Shown here in pieces: positions 35,145 to 45,836 of a stretch of DNA of 64,000 nt. The notes below the pieces were generated by a model that saw only the letters and a program-made list of their open reading frames with translations, did no database searches and was not told the origin of the DNA. Both the position numbers and the translations under genes were made by a program. The DNA is from Ottelia alismoides (lineage: Eukaryota; Streptophyta; Magnoliopsida; Alismatales; Hydrocharitaceae). The stretch is from contig JAZKJV010010135.1 of assembly GCA_037367405.1 (NCBI GenBank), positions 1 to 64,000 of the forward strand, read 5' to 3'. Each line of letters opens with the position of its first letter. Position 1 is the first letter of the stretch.

Positions 35145-37280
35145 GTTTGATTATCCATTTCAATGGAGTCCGTTTGATTGACCGAAGTCAACGTTATGTA
35201 ATGACAGTATCTAAATATACTTAGACATACAGTAATAAATCAGACCAATTTATCTGCATAATAGTCTTAACAGAAGTCAACACTGTGATGATGCATGTAT
35301 AATCCATGCTACTCCTCCTGTCAAACAGTTGACACCAACCCAATATATCTATGGTGTGATTAGCTGTTAGCACGTTTATTAACGCACATACTTAATCTCT
35401 GTTAACTGTTCTCTCTGCAAATTAATCATTGTGGATTAATATTAATCAAACATTAAGGCTGGATCACAGACGAAACCAGATCACCTCTCCATGTGAACCC
35501 ATGACCATGACTCTTCTACGACAGAGAGAGAGAGAGAGAAGGATAGTAAAAATTAATTGCAGGCAACAAATCATGTCAGGCAGAGGGTCTGTTCATACTC
35601 ATATTCTACGTAAACAGCAAGTCCACCACGGGCCTTTTGGTCGTTGTCTGTTGGTACGTATGTCTGCCTGTTCCTTGTCGCCCTACCCAACGCAGCAAAA
35701 CAAGTCCACCACCGTTAGCTTTTACCCTCCACTTACATTCTACTGCAGTAGATGGTGTTCGCAGATCGAATCTTAATCCAAGTAATCTAAGCAAGATATT
35801 ACTTTCCCTTCCTTCGTATGATTCACCTTCATATAATATACATATAGGGGTATAATCTGACATTCAACAGTGGCGGATCTGTCTACGCATTTATGTGCAT
35901 CGGGGGCCAACCGACTGCTGCGCAGAGTCCGATTTAACTACCCCTACAGTATCACACCGGACAGAAACAAAGAACAGGAAGCCACGAGACCTTCACGTAT
36001 ACATATAGATTGCCGTTTACACCATCAATCAAAGCAAAGCATGAGATCCATTTGGGGAGCAATTAAATGCGAGGGTGGAGACTTCAAGAACTAGACGTCA
36101 GGAATTTACTTGATATTTGGTCAGTGTCACAGTGTGGGTTTGTGCAGTTCTTAATTTTCTTTACATCAGCTTGTGGAATATGGTGATGGAGAGGGAATGT
36201 CGTCTGCTGCGTGGGAGCCAATGGCTCTGCAAGGGATGTGGGTTAGCTTGGATTTACGCGAGGCCACTTGCGAGTCCGTCCCCGGCGCCTGCGGTGGCGC
36301 TGAGACGCCCGGCGGACCCCCACACACCGCCATTGGAGGAATCTACAGTGATGTGGGTAGCAGTAAATAGGGACATTTATTATATGTACAGATTGGTTCT
36401 AGATGGTTCAATCTCTGTTTGGAAATCGATTCAGCAATGCTGGGTAGTGACTTTTGTGCAGTGTGAATAGTTGTGTGAGCAGGAGGATCACGTTCCCAAC
36501 TTAAATCCGGATTGTTGCCGAAGAAAACAGGTTCAGACCAGCGATTGGTTTTGTGTTGAATTGACCATGACGGCAAAAATGCAGAATTTTCTGTTGTATG
36601 GTCTCCTTACATTTGTAGATGGAATGACGTCATCTTTTTTCTTTAACTGGCTCAAAGAGTCAAGCATAAGATCTTCGTGAAGGTTTTCCCTTTTTGTTTT
36701 ACGGATCAAGAGTAGGGAATTTTAGCAGAGGGTGGGTGCATATATCGACAAATCATTTAATGTAGTGGGGCAAACAGTTTGCCGTGCCACGTGTAGAGAC
36801 GTGAGGAGGTTGAGAATCCCAATTTTCAGCGTTGGTGCAATTTTTTACTTTATATGTGGCACGACAAACCGTTTGTTGCGTGTGAGACACCAAGCGGCAA
36901 ACGGTTTACCGATATATGTGTATCCTGGAAATTATTTTTTAGCTGTCCCCATCTTAGGGAATATTTTGTAAAGACAATACCACACTGAGGATTAACTCTC
37001 AAGAGTGGGTCATTTGCGTAAGTACTTTCGGAAACTGGTTATTACCTGGAAATGACTCCAAGAAAATTATCTGCTCAGATTCCCAATCAGTAGAGCCCAA
37101 GCAGGAAGAAAAGCCCTTGAAAACTTCTCACAATCAGTTCTAGTGAACTGTTCCATGAATCATGGAAAATATCCTAAACCTCTTTTGGGAAGTGACCCCC
37201 TCATGGATAGCCATGCATGACTTGGTGCATATATTTTACTGGAGTCTAACCGAAAAGTTGAGAAGATATACTGGATGATT
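35145..37280. other. Anonymous intergenic sequence
   Basis: No gene recognised. It holds an (AG)n microsatellite at about 35521-35540, and a GC-rich patch at 36200-36345 with an open frame on the plus strand (36173-36370) that matches nothing I know. Three related palindromic words lie in 36765-36915: GCAAACAGTTTGCCG, CAAACCGTTTG and GCAAACGGTTTACC, with CACGTG between the first two. The palindromic words may be the remnant of an inverted-repeat element. Confidence 0.4.
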
Positions 37281-37690
37281 TGTTAAAATAAAAAAATGGC
37301 ACCGCGAACTTCAACGTTTCTAGAAAAAAACTCTTGAGAGAACGAGACTCATATTCTCTAGAATTCTCTTAAGAGGATTTAACACTTTCTTTGGTGCATT
37401 CAACATCATTTTTTCTAAAGAATTCCATACCCTCAAAGGTCATTGGGACACAAATATATATAGGCTTTTGGATTCATTGCTTGGATACAACAAAGTAAAG
37501 AAAGGAAGTGAGCAAGTAGTGAGCAAGAGAGAAGAGCTTAAGTGATTTGTTGGTGTGTTAAGTGTGTGTTAGTGCTTGATAGAGTGGTTAGTGGGTTGTG
37601 TATGTATGAAGATAGTGTTGTGATAGAGATAACTGTGTATGCCACGTATTTTTGGAATACACACACATCGCTTTCTTTGAGTCAAGTATT
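37281..37690 (+). mobile_element. Probable copia 5' LTR (remnant)
   Basis: Assigned because it directly precedes a copia-type primer site (37691-37702). It may begin at the TGTTAAAATA at 37281; that edge is a guess. It has a short-LTR style with repeats such as GAGCAAGTAGTGAGCAAGAG and TTAGTG. No second LTR was found. Confidence 0.45.
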
Positions 37691-37702
37691 TTGTATCAGA
37701 GC
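37691..37702 (+). other. Copia-type primer-binding site
   Basis: TTGTATCAGAGC differs at one base from TGGTATCAGAGC-type sites, complementary to initiator tRNA-Met, which most plant copia elements use. Confidence 0.6.
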
Positions 37703-37959
37703 CTTGTCCTTCCACCATTTTCTCGGGGTATATCTTGTTAGGAAAATCGTGTCTGCCCATCAGATAAATATAATCATGTTTTTCCTCCATAAAAGTATAG
37801 TCGAGTTCTTTCAAGGTTCTTTCAAAGTTAAAAATGGGAGTTTTTTTATCTTATATTGAGCCATTCTTTAATATCTTCGAAGGGGATGTTATACCTGCAC
37901 ACATTTTGGAACTTTGAAGTCACTTTGGTCAGGGATCATTTTTCATAGATGAAGCTAGG

Positions 37960-38361
37960 AAAAATCTTCTGATCAGAATGATGGATGTCATTGGTTTGAC
38001 CAACTCCATCAAGAAGCTAAATGGGCTCATGGTATTGGAAGACATGCAGTGAGTCCTATCTTCAAGGAGAGGATCTCTGGATTAGACAACATGTTGTTAC
38101 TGTCAATAGAACAAAAGGATGTGTTGAGGAAGTGGAAGATCAAAATTAGGAAAATAATGATTGTGCTCAAGATGATGATAGGGGAGGATCTGGTCAAGCA
38201 CATCCGAGAATCCATCACCTCGAAAGAAGCATGTGATGCATCTGCCTTATATTCTCAAGTAAAAATGATGCATGATTTTAGTTTTGGAGAACGAGTTGAT
38301 AATGCTCTAGTAAGAAGAAATAACAATCACTCAATACTTTACAAAGGATTGAGGAGTTAAC
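37960..38361 (+). pseudogene. Copia gag remnant, cut by element F
   Basis: The plus strand reads LDNMLLLSIEQKDVLRKWKI and then VLKMMIGEDLVKHIRESITS followed by KEACDA. This fits the plant copia Gag pattern (W-K...hI-x-x-x-T-x-K-E-A-W-D), with Trp replaced by Cys in the last motif. The frame breaks upstream (TGA near 38050). The sequence stops at the TTAAC where element F entered. Sequence right of F (51562 on) does not clearly resume gag. Confidence 0.5.
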
Positions 38362-39335
38362 TGATGAATACCCATTCATCACTCTTTATTCTTATATTTT
38401 AGCTACAAAAACCTATGCAAATGCATGTAGATATGTGTAAATAGGATTAGTTAGCAAAAGCATGCATGTTTGTAAATACTTATAATTAGCATGTTTTTGT
38501 GCAAAAATAAAAGAATAAAGATGAAAAAGAAAAAGAGGGAAATATTTAGAATAAATATTGAGCAACCTAACCCAAGGGAGGGCTCAGCATGGGCCTGACC
38601 GCATAAAAGCCAAGTAGAGGGAGATAGGGGCTCATGTGTACATATCTATGTAAATAAATAAATAATATTTTCCTCACCCAAAAATATGTTGTAAATATTT
38701 TGTAAATATTTGTATATAGTTAAAAGCTATTAAAAACAAAATAAAAATCTAAAAATTAAAAAGACCAAAAAGAATCCTTCATCTTGTACATGAGTCCATC
38801 ATCCTTATTTATTTCACCCTGTAAATAAATTTATTTATTTTCAAACCTTTTTGTAAATATCCCTTTTTATGTTTTGTAAATAAAATAAATACAAAGAAAC
38901 AAAACAAAAATCAAATAAAAATTACAAAATTAAAATCACAAAAATATCTTGTATATATACCATGTACATAAATGTATATAACTAATTATTTAACCTATGT
39001 ATATAAATAATAAAAATAAAATAAAAATAGCCTTTTATTCCTCATTTTATCCTATAAATAAATAAAATATAAAATAGGAATAAAAATGTATAAAAATAAC
39101 TAATTAAAAATCAAAAATCAAAAATCAATATAGTGTATATATACCTATGTATAGCTACTATGTATATACCTTATTTTTATTTCTAAAAATTAATTAAAAA
39201 TCACAAAAAAATAGAAAAAAATAAAATAAAAATATTTCATGTTTTAAGTTTTTGAAAAAATCGGCCATTTAAAGGCCCAAAAAAATCAAATAAAGATGCA
39301 ATAATTGGCGACTCCTGATTGGTCCACGGGGGTTT

Positions 39336-39351
39336 GTTGACCCCGGTCAAC
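39336..39351. promoter_or_regulatory. Inverted TTGACC pair in 5' LTR of F
   Basis: Reads GTTGACCCCGGTCAAC, the same arrangement as in LTRs A, B and C although the surrounding core has diverged strongly. The 3' LTR copy is at 48863-48878. Confidence 0.65.
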
Positions 39352-39813
39352 TCCCCCCGCGGACCTTCCCCTTTCGCGGATCGGGCTGCCGACCCGATTT
39401 CTCGATTTTTCTCCCGCTCGATCCGACCGCCATGACCGCTAACCCCGGGCTCCGATTGCTCGCCGAACATCCAGGACCCTCGCCCGGGGTGGGTTTTCCA
39501 GATCCGAAGCCCGAGCACCTCGCCCGATCATCATCTTCTCGGGTCTTCCACACTATTTAGTGTCGTCACCGGCGACCTATTCACGCCATCTTTGATCTTC
39601 CCCTCGGCGCCTGTGAGCTCCTCCAGACCACCCGAGTGACAGGCGAGTGATTTGGAGTGGAAGCGAGGCCTGGGCAGCCGGAAATCACTGATCCGGTGGT
39701 TGACTCCGCCGTGCGCCGCCGCGTGCGCGCCTGAGCCTCGGGGAGCTCGACGACCCCTTGAGGCAACGACCGGGAGCCTCCTTGGCTCCAGCCCAGTCGA
39801 CATCAGCCATCAG

Positions 39814-40117
39814 GTAGCTTCCTTAGCCATTAGAGTAGCGTAGCTCTAGGTTTTTAGATTCGCCGTAGCGTAGCTCCGCCACCTCCACCAGCCGTCTCCG
39901 TCCACTCCCTTGATCATCCGACACCGCCATCACCTCCGCCAGCCTTCTCTCCACCTGCTCCGCCCCTTCACACCCCTTGTCTCGCCCAGGAGCAAGGTCT
40001 CGGCTCTCACCCCTCCGCCGCTCGCCGGAGAGCCTTCGCAGCGCACCACCAGCCACCTTCCGCCCGCTCTGACGGGTCGAGGCAGTTTGCCCTCGACCCC
40101 TTTTTCTTGCTGTGCAG
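39814..40117 (+). other. Probable leader intron in 5' LTR of F
   Basis: Donor CAG|GTAGCTT and acceptor TTTTTCTTGCTGTGCAG|GT bracket 304 bases at the place matching the intron proposed in A, B and C. The 3' LTR copy is 49341-49644. Splicing is inferred from site conservation only. Confidence 0.5.
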
Positions 40118-42037
40118 GTCTTCAGGTCCATCGACCTCATCTGGAGGTCGGAGCTTCAGAGCACAGTAGCTCCCGCTCTTCGACGCCGCCGGAGCTCTCC
40201 TGAGCTCCTCGCCTCCATCGGAGCAGTGCATCAGGTGCGGACCGTCATGGCGAATCTTCCTAGCATCTCCTGAGCACCGGACGAGGACTCCAGCACACGT
40301 AGAGGGCCGGCGAACTTCGCCGACCGCCAGTTCCTCTAGGTCCTTCGTCCACCGTCAGATCGGCCTCGACGCTCCAGTTCAGATCTCGACCGTTCATCTA
40401 CGGAGCCGTACGGACCATCAGATCTTCAGAGGCTCGATCTCCACCGTTGAGCGACGAGGTTAAGCCACAACGCCCCTCAGCCGTCCGATCTAGCACGTGG
40501 CTGCACCTCGTCCATCAGATCCGAGCCCGGCTTTCTACGAGGACCCACGTCGCATCTCCTTCGTCCGATCATCCACGTGGACACCTACCAGCCGTCGGAT
40601 CAATTCGAGGGGAGGCCTTCGTGTGCGGCGCACCATCCCATCCGTCCAACCTGCCACGCGTCGCACATCCAGCCCCTCGACATTAATAAAAGGGGTAATT
40701 TCTCTTTAGGCCCCTTTACTTTATGCATTTAGTTTTTAATCCTGTAAATAAGTAGTTTAGTTCTTTTATTTCTGTAAAATTTGCACTGTGGACCTTCTAG
40801 TTTATGAAAATTGCATTTATGCCCCTGCCTGTTGTGGACACGTGCATCGACACGTGATATTTTGGTGTATTTGCAGTAGTTGCCCTGCCTTTTTGCCCTG
40901 TTACGTTTTATATTTTTATTAATAGGATTTGCAATCAGGTCCCTCCAGGCCTGAGTCACGCGCATCGTGCGTGGCCTGGAGGGTAATTTGCACTCTTAGT
41001 CCTATACTTTCCAGGGTTGTTGTCCCAGGGGTCCAGAACTTTGCTTTAATTGCAGAAAGGTCCCTGTGCACTGTTGGTTTTCTTTATTTTTGAATAAAAT
41101 ATCAAATCACCTCCAAATCCAATGAGATTTTGAAACATGGCTCCTGCCATGGTGTAGGAATTTTAGTGATTTTTGAGGACATTTCTGATTTCGTTTAGTA
41201 TTTTTAAAAATTCAAAAACCTACTTTTTAGCTACTGTCTAGGTTTGAAAATACCAAAAAAATATAAAATCACCTCCAAAAATTCTAAAAAAATTAGATAC
41301 TGTTGTTTGCTTGCTGTTTGATTTTCTAGCCAAGTTTGGCTATTTTTCATCACTTAAAAACCTTAAAAATTGCAAAACCCTCAAAAACTCATAAAAATCA
41401 TAATAATTAATTTAAAAATCCAAAAACAATAATTAAGGTGCCTAAATTTTCCTTATTCTCTCTAGATTATAGGAAAATTACCTCCAGGGCTTTTTGAGAT
41501 CCTTAAATATTTATTTTTGGGTCTTAAGCCTTGCTGGACAGTACCTTTCATTTTTCGCACTGTTTGATTTTTAGAAAATAATTTACCCGTTAGAAAATTA
41601 TCAAAAATTAACCAAAAACACTTAAAAACTTAAAAAACACAAAAACAATTTTTCCTTAATTTTTGCATTATTTTTGGTGTGTTTAATAAATTGTTGAAGT
41701 TGCCTAGATTTACTTTCTTTTATTTTCTTTATAATTTGAAAATCAAAAAAAATATAAAAATTCATAAAAACCTCTAAAAAACATTTTCTTTTATTTTTAT
41801 TTCATTTTCACTACTTCGTAGGCCTACGGCCAATCCGTGCTCCTTGTGTTCGACCCTGGGAGCTATACCAGGTTAATATCATAGCTAGGACCGCTTGTTT
41901 TGCCTTGTTTGATTTTCGATTCGTTTCGCGGTTCGATTCTTTTTCTTGATTGACACATCTTCTGAGATCCGGGTCGCAACGACCCTTGTTTCATTACCTT
42001 CACCCGGGTCTTAGGGAAATTTTCGTGTTTATCAGAA

Positions 42038-42055
42038 TGGCGCCGTTGCCGGGGA
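42038..42055 (+). other. tRNA-Asp primer-binding site of element F
   Basis: TGGCGCCGTTGCCGGGGA, three bases after the LTR end. It is fully complementary to the 3' acceptor end of plant tRNA-Asp including CCA. This primer choice is common in Athila-type elements. Confidence 0.93.
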
Positions 42056-43592
42056 TCACGGCTTAGTAGTGTTTTTATTTTTCGTTTTTGTTTTCGCGGT
42101 TTTTCGCGGCTCTTCGGAGCTCGCGGCTTTTCGCGGCTTTTGTATTTATTTTCTTTTTGTTTTATTTTGTTTTATTTTGATTTTCTTTTCTTTTTATTTT
42201 TGTTTTATTTTTTGTGTGGTTATTTTATTTCCATTTTTGCACATATATCCTCATTTTTATTTTTCATTTATTATTTGATTATTTTATTGGTCTGACCACT
42301 TTCTTTCTTTTCTTGCGAGGGCCCGAGGACCGCGGAGGCAACTTTCGAGGAGCCGGTGCAGCCGCGAGACTCGGAGGCGGCTTCCTTCTCTACGAAGCCG
42401 CAGGAGAGAGCGAGAGGAGAGAGTTGAGTGGAGCGAGGCAGTAGGATAGTTTTATTATTCATTTATTATTAATTGTAATAATACAGGCCTCTAACTGTGG
42501 ACTTGGACTGTTAGACTTAGATCGTAGCGGGTCTGTTTCGCCGAGCACCGGCGTGCTCGGGGGACCCATTAGGACCTGCGGTTTTTACGCGGCTTTTCTC
42601 GCGGTTTTCTTTTTATTTCTTACTGTCATTTTCCGGATTTTTCGCAGTTTTGCTCGAGCCCCTAGACATAGGATTTTTTGTTGATTGTGACGTAAGATTT
42701 CTAAGGCCCAACACTTAATAGAATATCTGTTCCTATAGAACGTAATTGGACCTTACTAAAATTCACTAAAAAAGTTAGTTTAATTGGATTTGAGACCACG
42801 TGCCGTTAGGAGTCACATACAGCGCTGGCAGGACCCGTTGTGGCGGGCACCGAGTGACTCCCAAGATCGGACTCCGGACTCGATTCGGTTAACTAACTAT
42901 TGTTCTTCACGATCAATAGAAGTTGCTTGTCTAAGGCCGATTTTTACCGTTGCATCATATAGCTTAGTTTATTTTCTATCTTTATTTTATGCGCGGATCA
43001 TTTTGCATGTAGAGTGCTGGCGGCAGGTACGCATTTCTTACTCAGCATGCATCATTGATTTCACGTGCATCGGCTTTTTCGTCTTCTCCCCCCGTTTTTG
43101 GACTTAATAAGCAGGAGAACCGAAAAATTCGTTAGGCGTTTCTTTTTATTTGAAAAATACCTAAAAACAAAAACAATAAAATCGGGACTGCTGATCTTAC
43201 TTGACCTAAAAGACACTTCACCGAAAAATCTGTCTTGGGGAGAGTAACCCCCTCCTTGTCTGGTTTGGATGAGCGAGAGAGTGATCCGCACATTAGGATA
43301 GAGCCTCCGATCTTTTCTTGACTGATTACCGGCTTTCAGTACGGGACAGTCGGTTGAGAGAGATTTGGATACCTATTGACCTCACGTAACCGCTCTGATA
43401 GATTGGATGATCACCTAAAATAAAATGGACAAGATACTTGACCGATCCCTTCGGTCTTCAGCTTTGTGTGCGTAGGTGAATTGGGGGTTTGCTTGCTCAT
43501 CTTGTTTGATTGCCAGATCCCTTCGATCCTTTCTCCTTCTATTTCCCCACCCTCTCCTCCCTTCATTTCATTCTCTTCCCCTTGACCCCTGG
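42056..43592 (+). other. 5' leader of element F
   Basis: 1.5 kb without a conserved ORF. The last 650 bases align with the leader of element A: GCATGTAGAGTGCTGG at about 43004, the GGGGAGAGTAACCCCC block at about 43237, and a GCGAGAGAGTGATCCGCACA block at about 43271. Such shared leaders in autonomous and non-autonomous partners usually carry packaging signals. The frame upstream of the gag ATG is open back to 43476. Confidence 0.65.
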
Positions 43593-45686
43593 ATGATGGA
43601 TCCCCCTCACTTCGAGCCGACTCTCACGGCTTCTTCTCCATCCTCTGACCATCACTCCAGTCCACCTTCTAGGGAGGTCGGATCTCCGACCAACCTCCCG
43701 CTCCCTCCCTCCCTTTCATCTCATCACTCTGGGCATGCTGTGCTAGACGTCCGAGGAGATCAGACAGAGCAGATGCGAGACCCGGACGATGCCGTTGCTG
43801 AGTTGAGAGCGCACTCCGTTCGTGACCAGAGAGAGCAGTGGAGATCAGCAGACACATCCTACTCCAGAGAGATGGAGGAGCAGATAGCATATGGAGCTCA
43901 GTCAGCTTCTACATTAGGTCCATTCGTCTTGGAGTTGGATTACGTTCAGCGACTGCCGACATTTTCAGGAGAGGCGCACGAGGAGCCTTATCTTCACCTG
44001 TCAGCTTTTGAGGAGTTTTGCAGAGCACAGAGATATTCAGACGTCACTGCAGAGGAGCTGATGACCAGGACCTTCCCATTCACGCTTCACGACAGAGCCA
44101 TGAGATGGCACCGACAATTGGGGAGGACATTCGAGACGTGGGGAGAGATACGCCGAGAGTTCTTGCAGAGATACTTCCCTCCACGTAGAGCAGAGTTTAT
44201 GCGGTCTTTGATCATGGACTTTTCAGTTGACCCCCAGGAGCCATTGCACGAGGCATGGCCGAGGTTTCTTGACCTCTTGAGGAGATTCCCTGAGCACGGA
44301 CTTCCACTGATAGACTTGATAGAGATCTCCATGCGGGGGATGACCGCAGAGCAGATAGCACTGGTGATTACCACATGTGGCGGTTCACACCGCAGTTCCG
44401 ACATTCACTTCCTGGATACCATCTCGAGGTTACTTTCACAGAGATCTTCTTCGCGAGATGCCATGGTCGGGACAACACATGCGGACGATGCGGTACCAGT
44501 GCGGTGTGTCACTTTGCATGATGAGACAGTTTCTACACACCAACCCGAGGATTTGGATGATACCATATCATCGACAGAGGAGATGACCGCGATAGCAGAG
44601 GTTCGGACCCAGAGTCTACTTGAGTTCCCGTTGGCCTTCCAGTTGGAGTTCGAGTTAGTTCCAGAGTTTCCAGTCGACGAGTCTTGGATATCAGATCTTC
44701 TGATACTCCAGGAGCCGGAGGAGCCCCAGCTGTTGCAGCCATTGATTCAGACACTTCAGTTTCCAGTCCCGGAGGAGTCAGTCTCCTTCCTGCAGAGACA
44801 CTTCTCGGATGCAGACAGTCACCAGGACTCAGCCCAACAGCCAAAGCTTGAGGAGAGACAGCACTTTGAGAGTACAGACATAGAGAGTCCCGTCTTCGAG
44901 CCTTTTGCCCTCCACTTTGTTGAGACAGATACATTTGCTGAGGACCAGCTGACAGCCAGCATAGCCGCAGAGCGAGGATCAGCTGCAGACACTTTGCCAG
45001 CTTCCGCAGTGTTGACTAGTACCTTCTCCTGCTTCCAGATTGCCGAGACTTACACTTCAGATGATGATGCAGCCTGGTGCACTGAGTGGATACTTGATAG
45101 CAGCGCAGATGCCCATCTAGATCCTGATCCTCTTCTTCTCACTTCTGATCCTGCATCTCTCCCCGAGGGTTATCTGCGGGAGGATGCCGCACTCGATGAG
45201 TACTCGGTTTCACCTGCTGAGAGTGTTTCCGATCTGGCGGAACACGGAACCGAGTCTTTAGATCATTCTGATTCTGAGTCTTCTCACCTCGACGACCCTC
45301 GCGAGGATGAGCCCATCCTGGAGATATTCGATGATCTGCCTGATCTTCTTCCATTTCATTCATCGGATCTTGATTATCCTTACCTGCTTGAGACACTGAT
45401 TGACGTGGAGGATTCTATTACTGATCCATCTTTCTCCACGTTCGATTTCTTCGGCTCCACACTCTCACTCCAGTCTGATCCAGAGCCGACGATTTCTTTT
45501 GTGCTACCGGACCCCGATCACGTATTTCCATATCCTTGGCCGGTAGCAGACACCCGCTTGATTGCATACCTGGGTGTCTTACTTTACACTACTGAGTTCG
45601 TCGTTGTTCTCACACCGAGACTGCGGCGACAGTTTGGCATTCGCCTTACCGATGCCGTCCTGAACCTTGATACTGCATTATCCTAG
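43593..45686 (+). CDS. gag: Gag-type protein of element F with long acidic tail
   Basis: Intact ORF. I place the start at the ATG-ATG at 43593 (MMDPPHFEPT), matching element A; an upstream in-frame start at 43476 would give 736 residues instead of 697. Numbering from 43476: Ser/Pro-rich N-terminus to about 90, charged segment, then the retrotransposon Gag domain at about 150-305: LPTFSGEAHEEPYLHLSAFE, FPFTLHDRAMRWHRQLGRTF, REFLQRYFPP, EAWPRFLDLLRRFPEHGL, ITTCGGS. The remaining 430 residues are acidic and rich in Asp, Glu, Ser and Leu, with no zinc knuckle and no protease or RT motif; WILDSSADAHL is only superficially protease-like. The ORF ends ...VLNLDTALS. The Gag would assemble particles, with enzymes supplied in trans. 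Openness of the tail suggests selection or recent origin. Confidence 0.85.
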   Translation: MMDPPHFEPTLTASSPSSDHHSSPPSREVGSPTNLPLPPSLSSHHSGHAVLDVRGDQTEQMRDPDDAVAELRAHSVRDQREQWRSADTSYSREMEEQIAYGAQSASTLGPFVLELDYVQRLPTFSGEAHEEPYLHLSAFEEFCRAQRYSDVTAEELMTRTFPFTLHDRAMRWHRQLGRTFETWGEIRREFLQRYFPPRRAEFMRSLIMDFSVDPQEPLHEAWPRFLDLLRRFPEHGLPLIDLIEISMRGMTAEQIALVITTCGGSHRSSDIHFLDTISRLLSQRSSSRDAMVGTTHADDAVPVRCVTLHDETVSTHQPEDLDDTISSTEEMTAIAEVRTQSLLEFPLAFQLEFELVPEFPVDESWISDLLILQEPEEPQLLQPLIQTLQFPVPEESVSFLQRHFSDADSHQDSAQQPKLEERQHFESTDIESPVFEPFALHFVETDTFAEDQLTASIAAERGSAADTLPASAVLTSTFSCFQIAETYTSDDDAAWCTEWILDSSADAHLDPDPLLLTSDPASLPEGYLREDAALDEYSVSPAESVSDLAEHGTESLDHSDSESSHLDDPREDEPILEIFDDLPDLLPFHSSDLDYPYLLETLIDVEDSITDPSFSTFDFFGSTLSLQSDPEPTISFVLPDPDHVFPYPWPVADTRLIAYLGVLLYTTEFVVVLTPRLRRQFGIRLTDAVLNLDTALS

Positions 45687-45836
45687 CCTTTGCGCCCAGC
45701 TAGGGGCGTAAAATCTAGCGCTTGTTGAGAGGCACCTCAACATTGTACTCTTTTGTATATACGAGTTTTGGCTTATTTTGATCTTTCTTTCTTCCGTTCT
45801 TGTTCTCACCCCAGGTCTCGCTTAGAATTATCTTTG
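45687..45836 (+). other. Spacer between gag and stem-loop array of element F
   Basis: T-rich non-coding sequence of about 150 bases, with TTTGTATATACGAG near 45754 and no further motif. Confidence 0.4.

Larger units (their letters stand above)
38362..42034 (+). mobile_element. 5' LTR of element F
   Basis: TGATGAATACCC...TTTATCA, 3673 bp. U3-type AT-rich part to about 39300, GC-rich core 39320-40690, AT-rich remainder. Contains the TTGACC inverted pair at 39336-39351 and a probable intron 39814-40117 (donor CATCAG|GTAGCT, acceptor TTGCTGTGCAG|GT). The GGCAGTTTGCCC block precedes the acceptor. TATTTAG near 39553 is a weak TATA candidate. Confidence 0.93.

Noticed and set aside
36117..36470. 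117-codon plus-strand frame
   Set aside because: No domain and no conserved start; overlaps another frame of similar length in a GC-rich patch.
39531..40709. Multiple open frames in the LTR cores of F, repeated at 49058-50236
   Set aside because: GC-rich untranslated LTR core; frames overlap on both strands and contain the probable intron. None matches a protein family.
42038..42055. tRNA gene
   Set aside because: Only the 18 bases complementary to the tRNA-Asp 3' end are present; it is a primer-binding site.
45075..45115. Copia-like protease motif (WILDSSADAHL) in Gag of F
   Set aside because: It lacks the D-S-G-A catalytic form and the surrounding protease fold sequence; it is a chance match in an acidic tail.
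45139..45396. Antisense frames within the gag ORF of F
   Set aside because: Shadow frames of a long intact sense ORF; no independent start context or motif.
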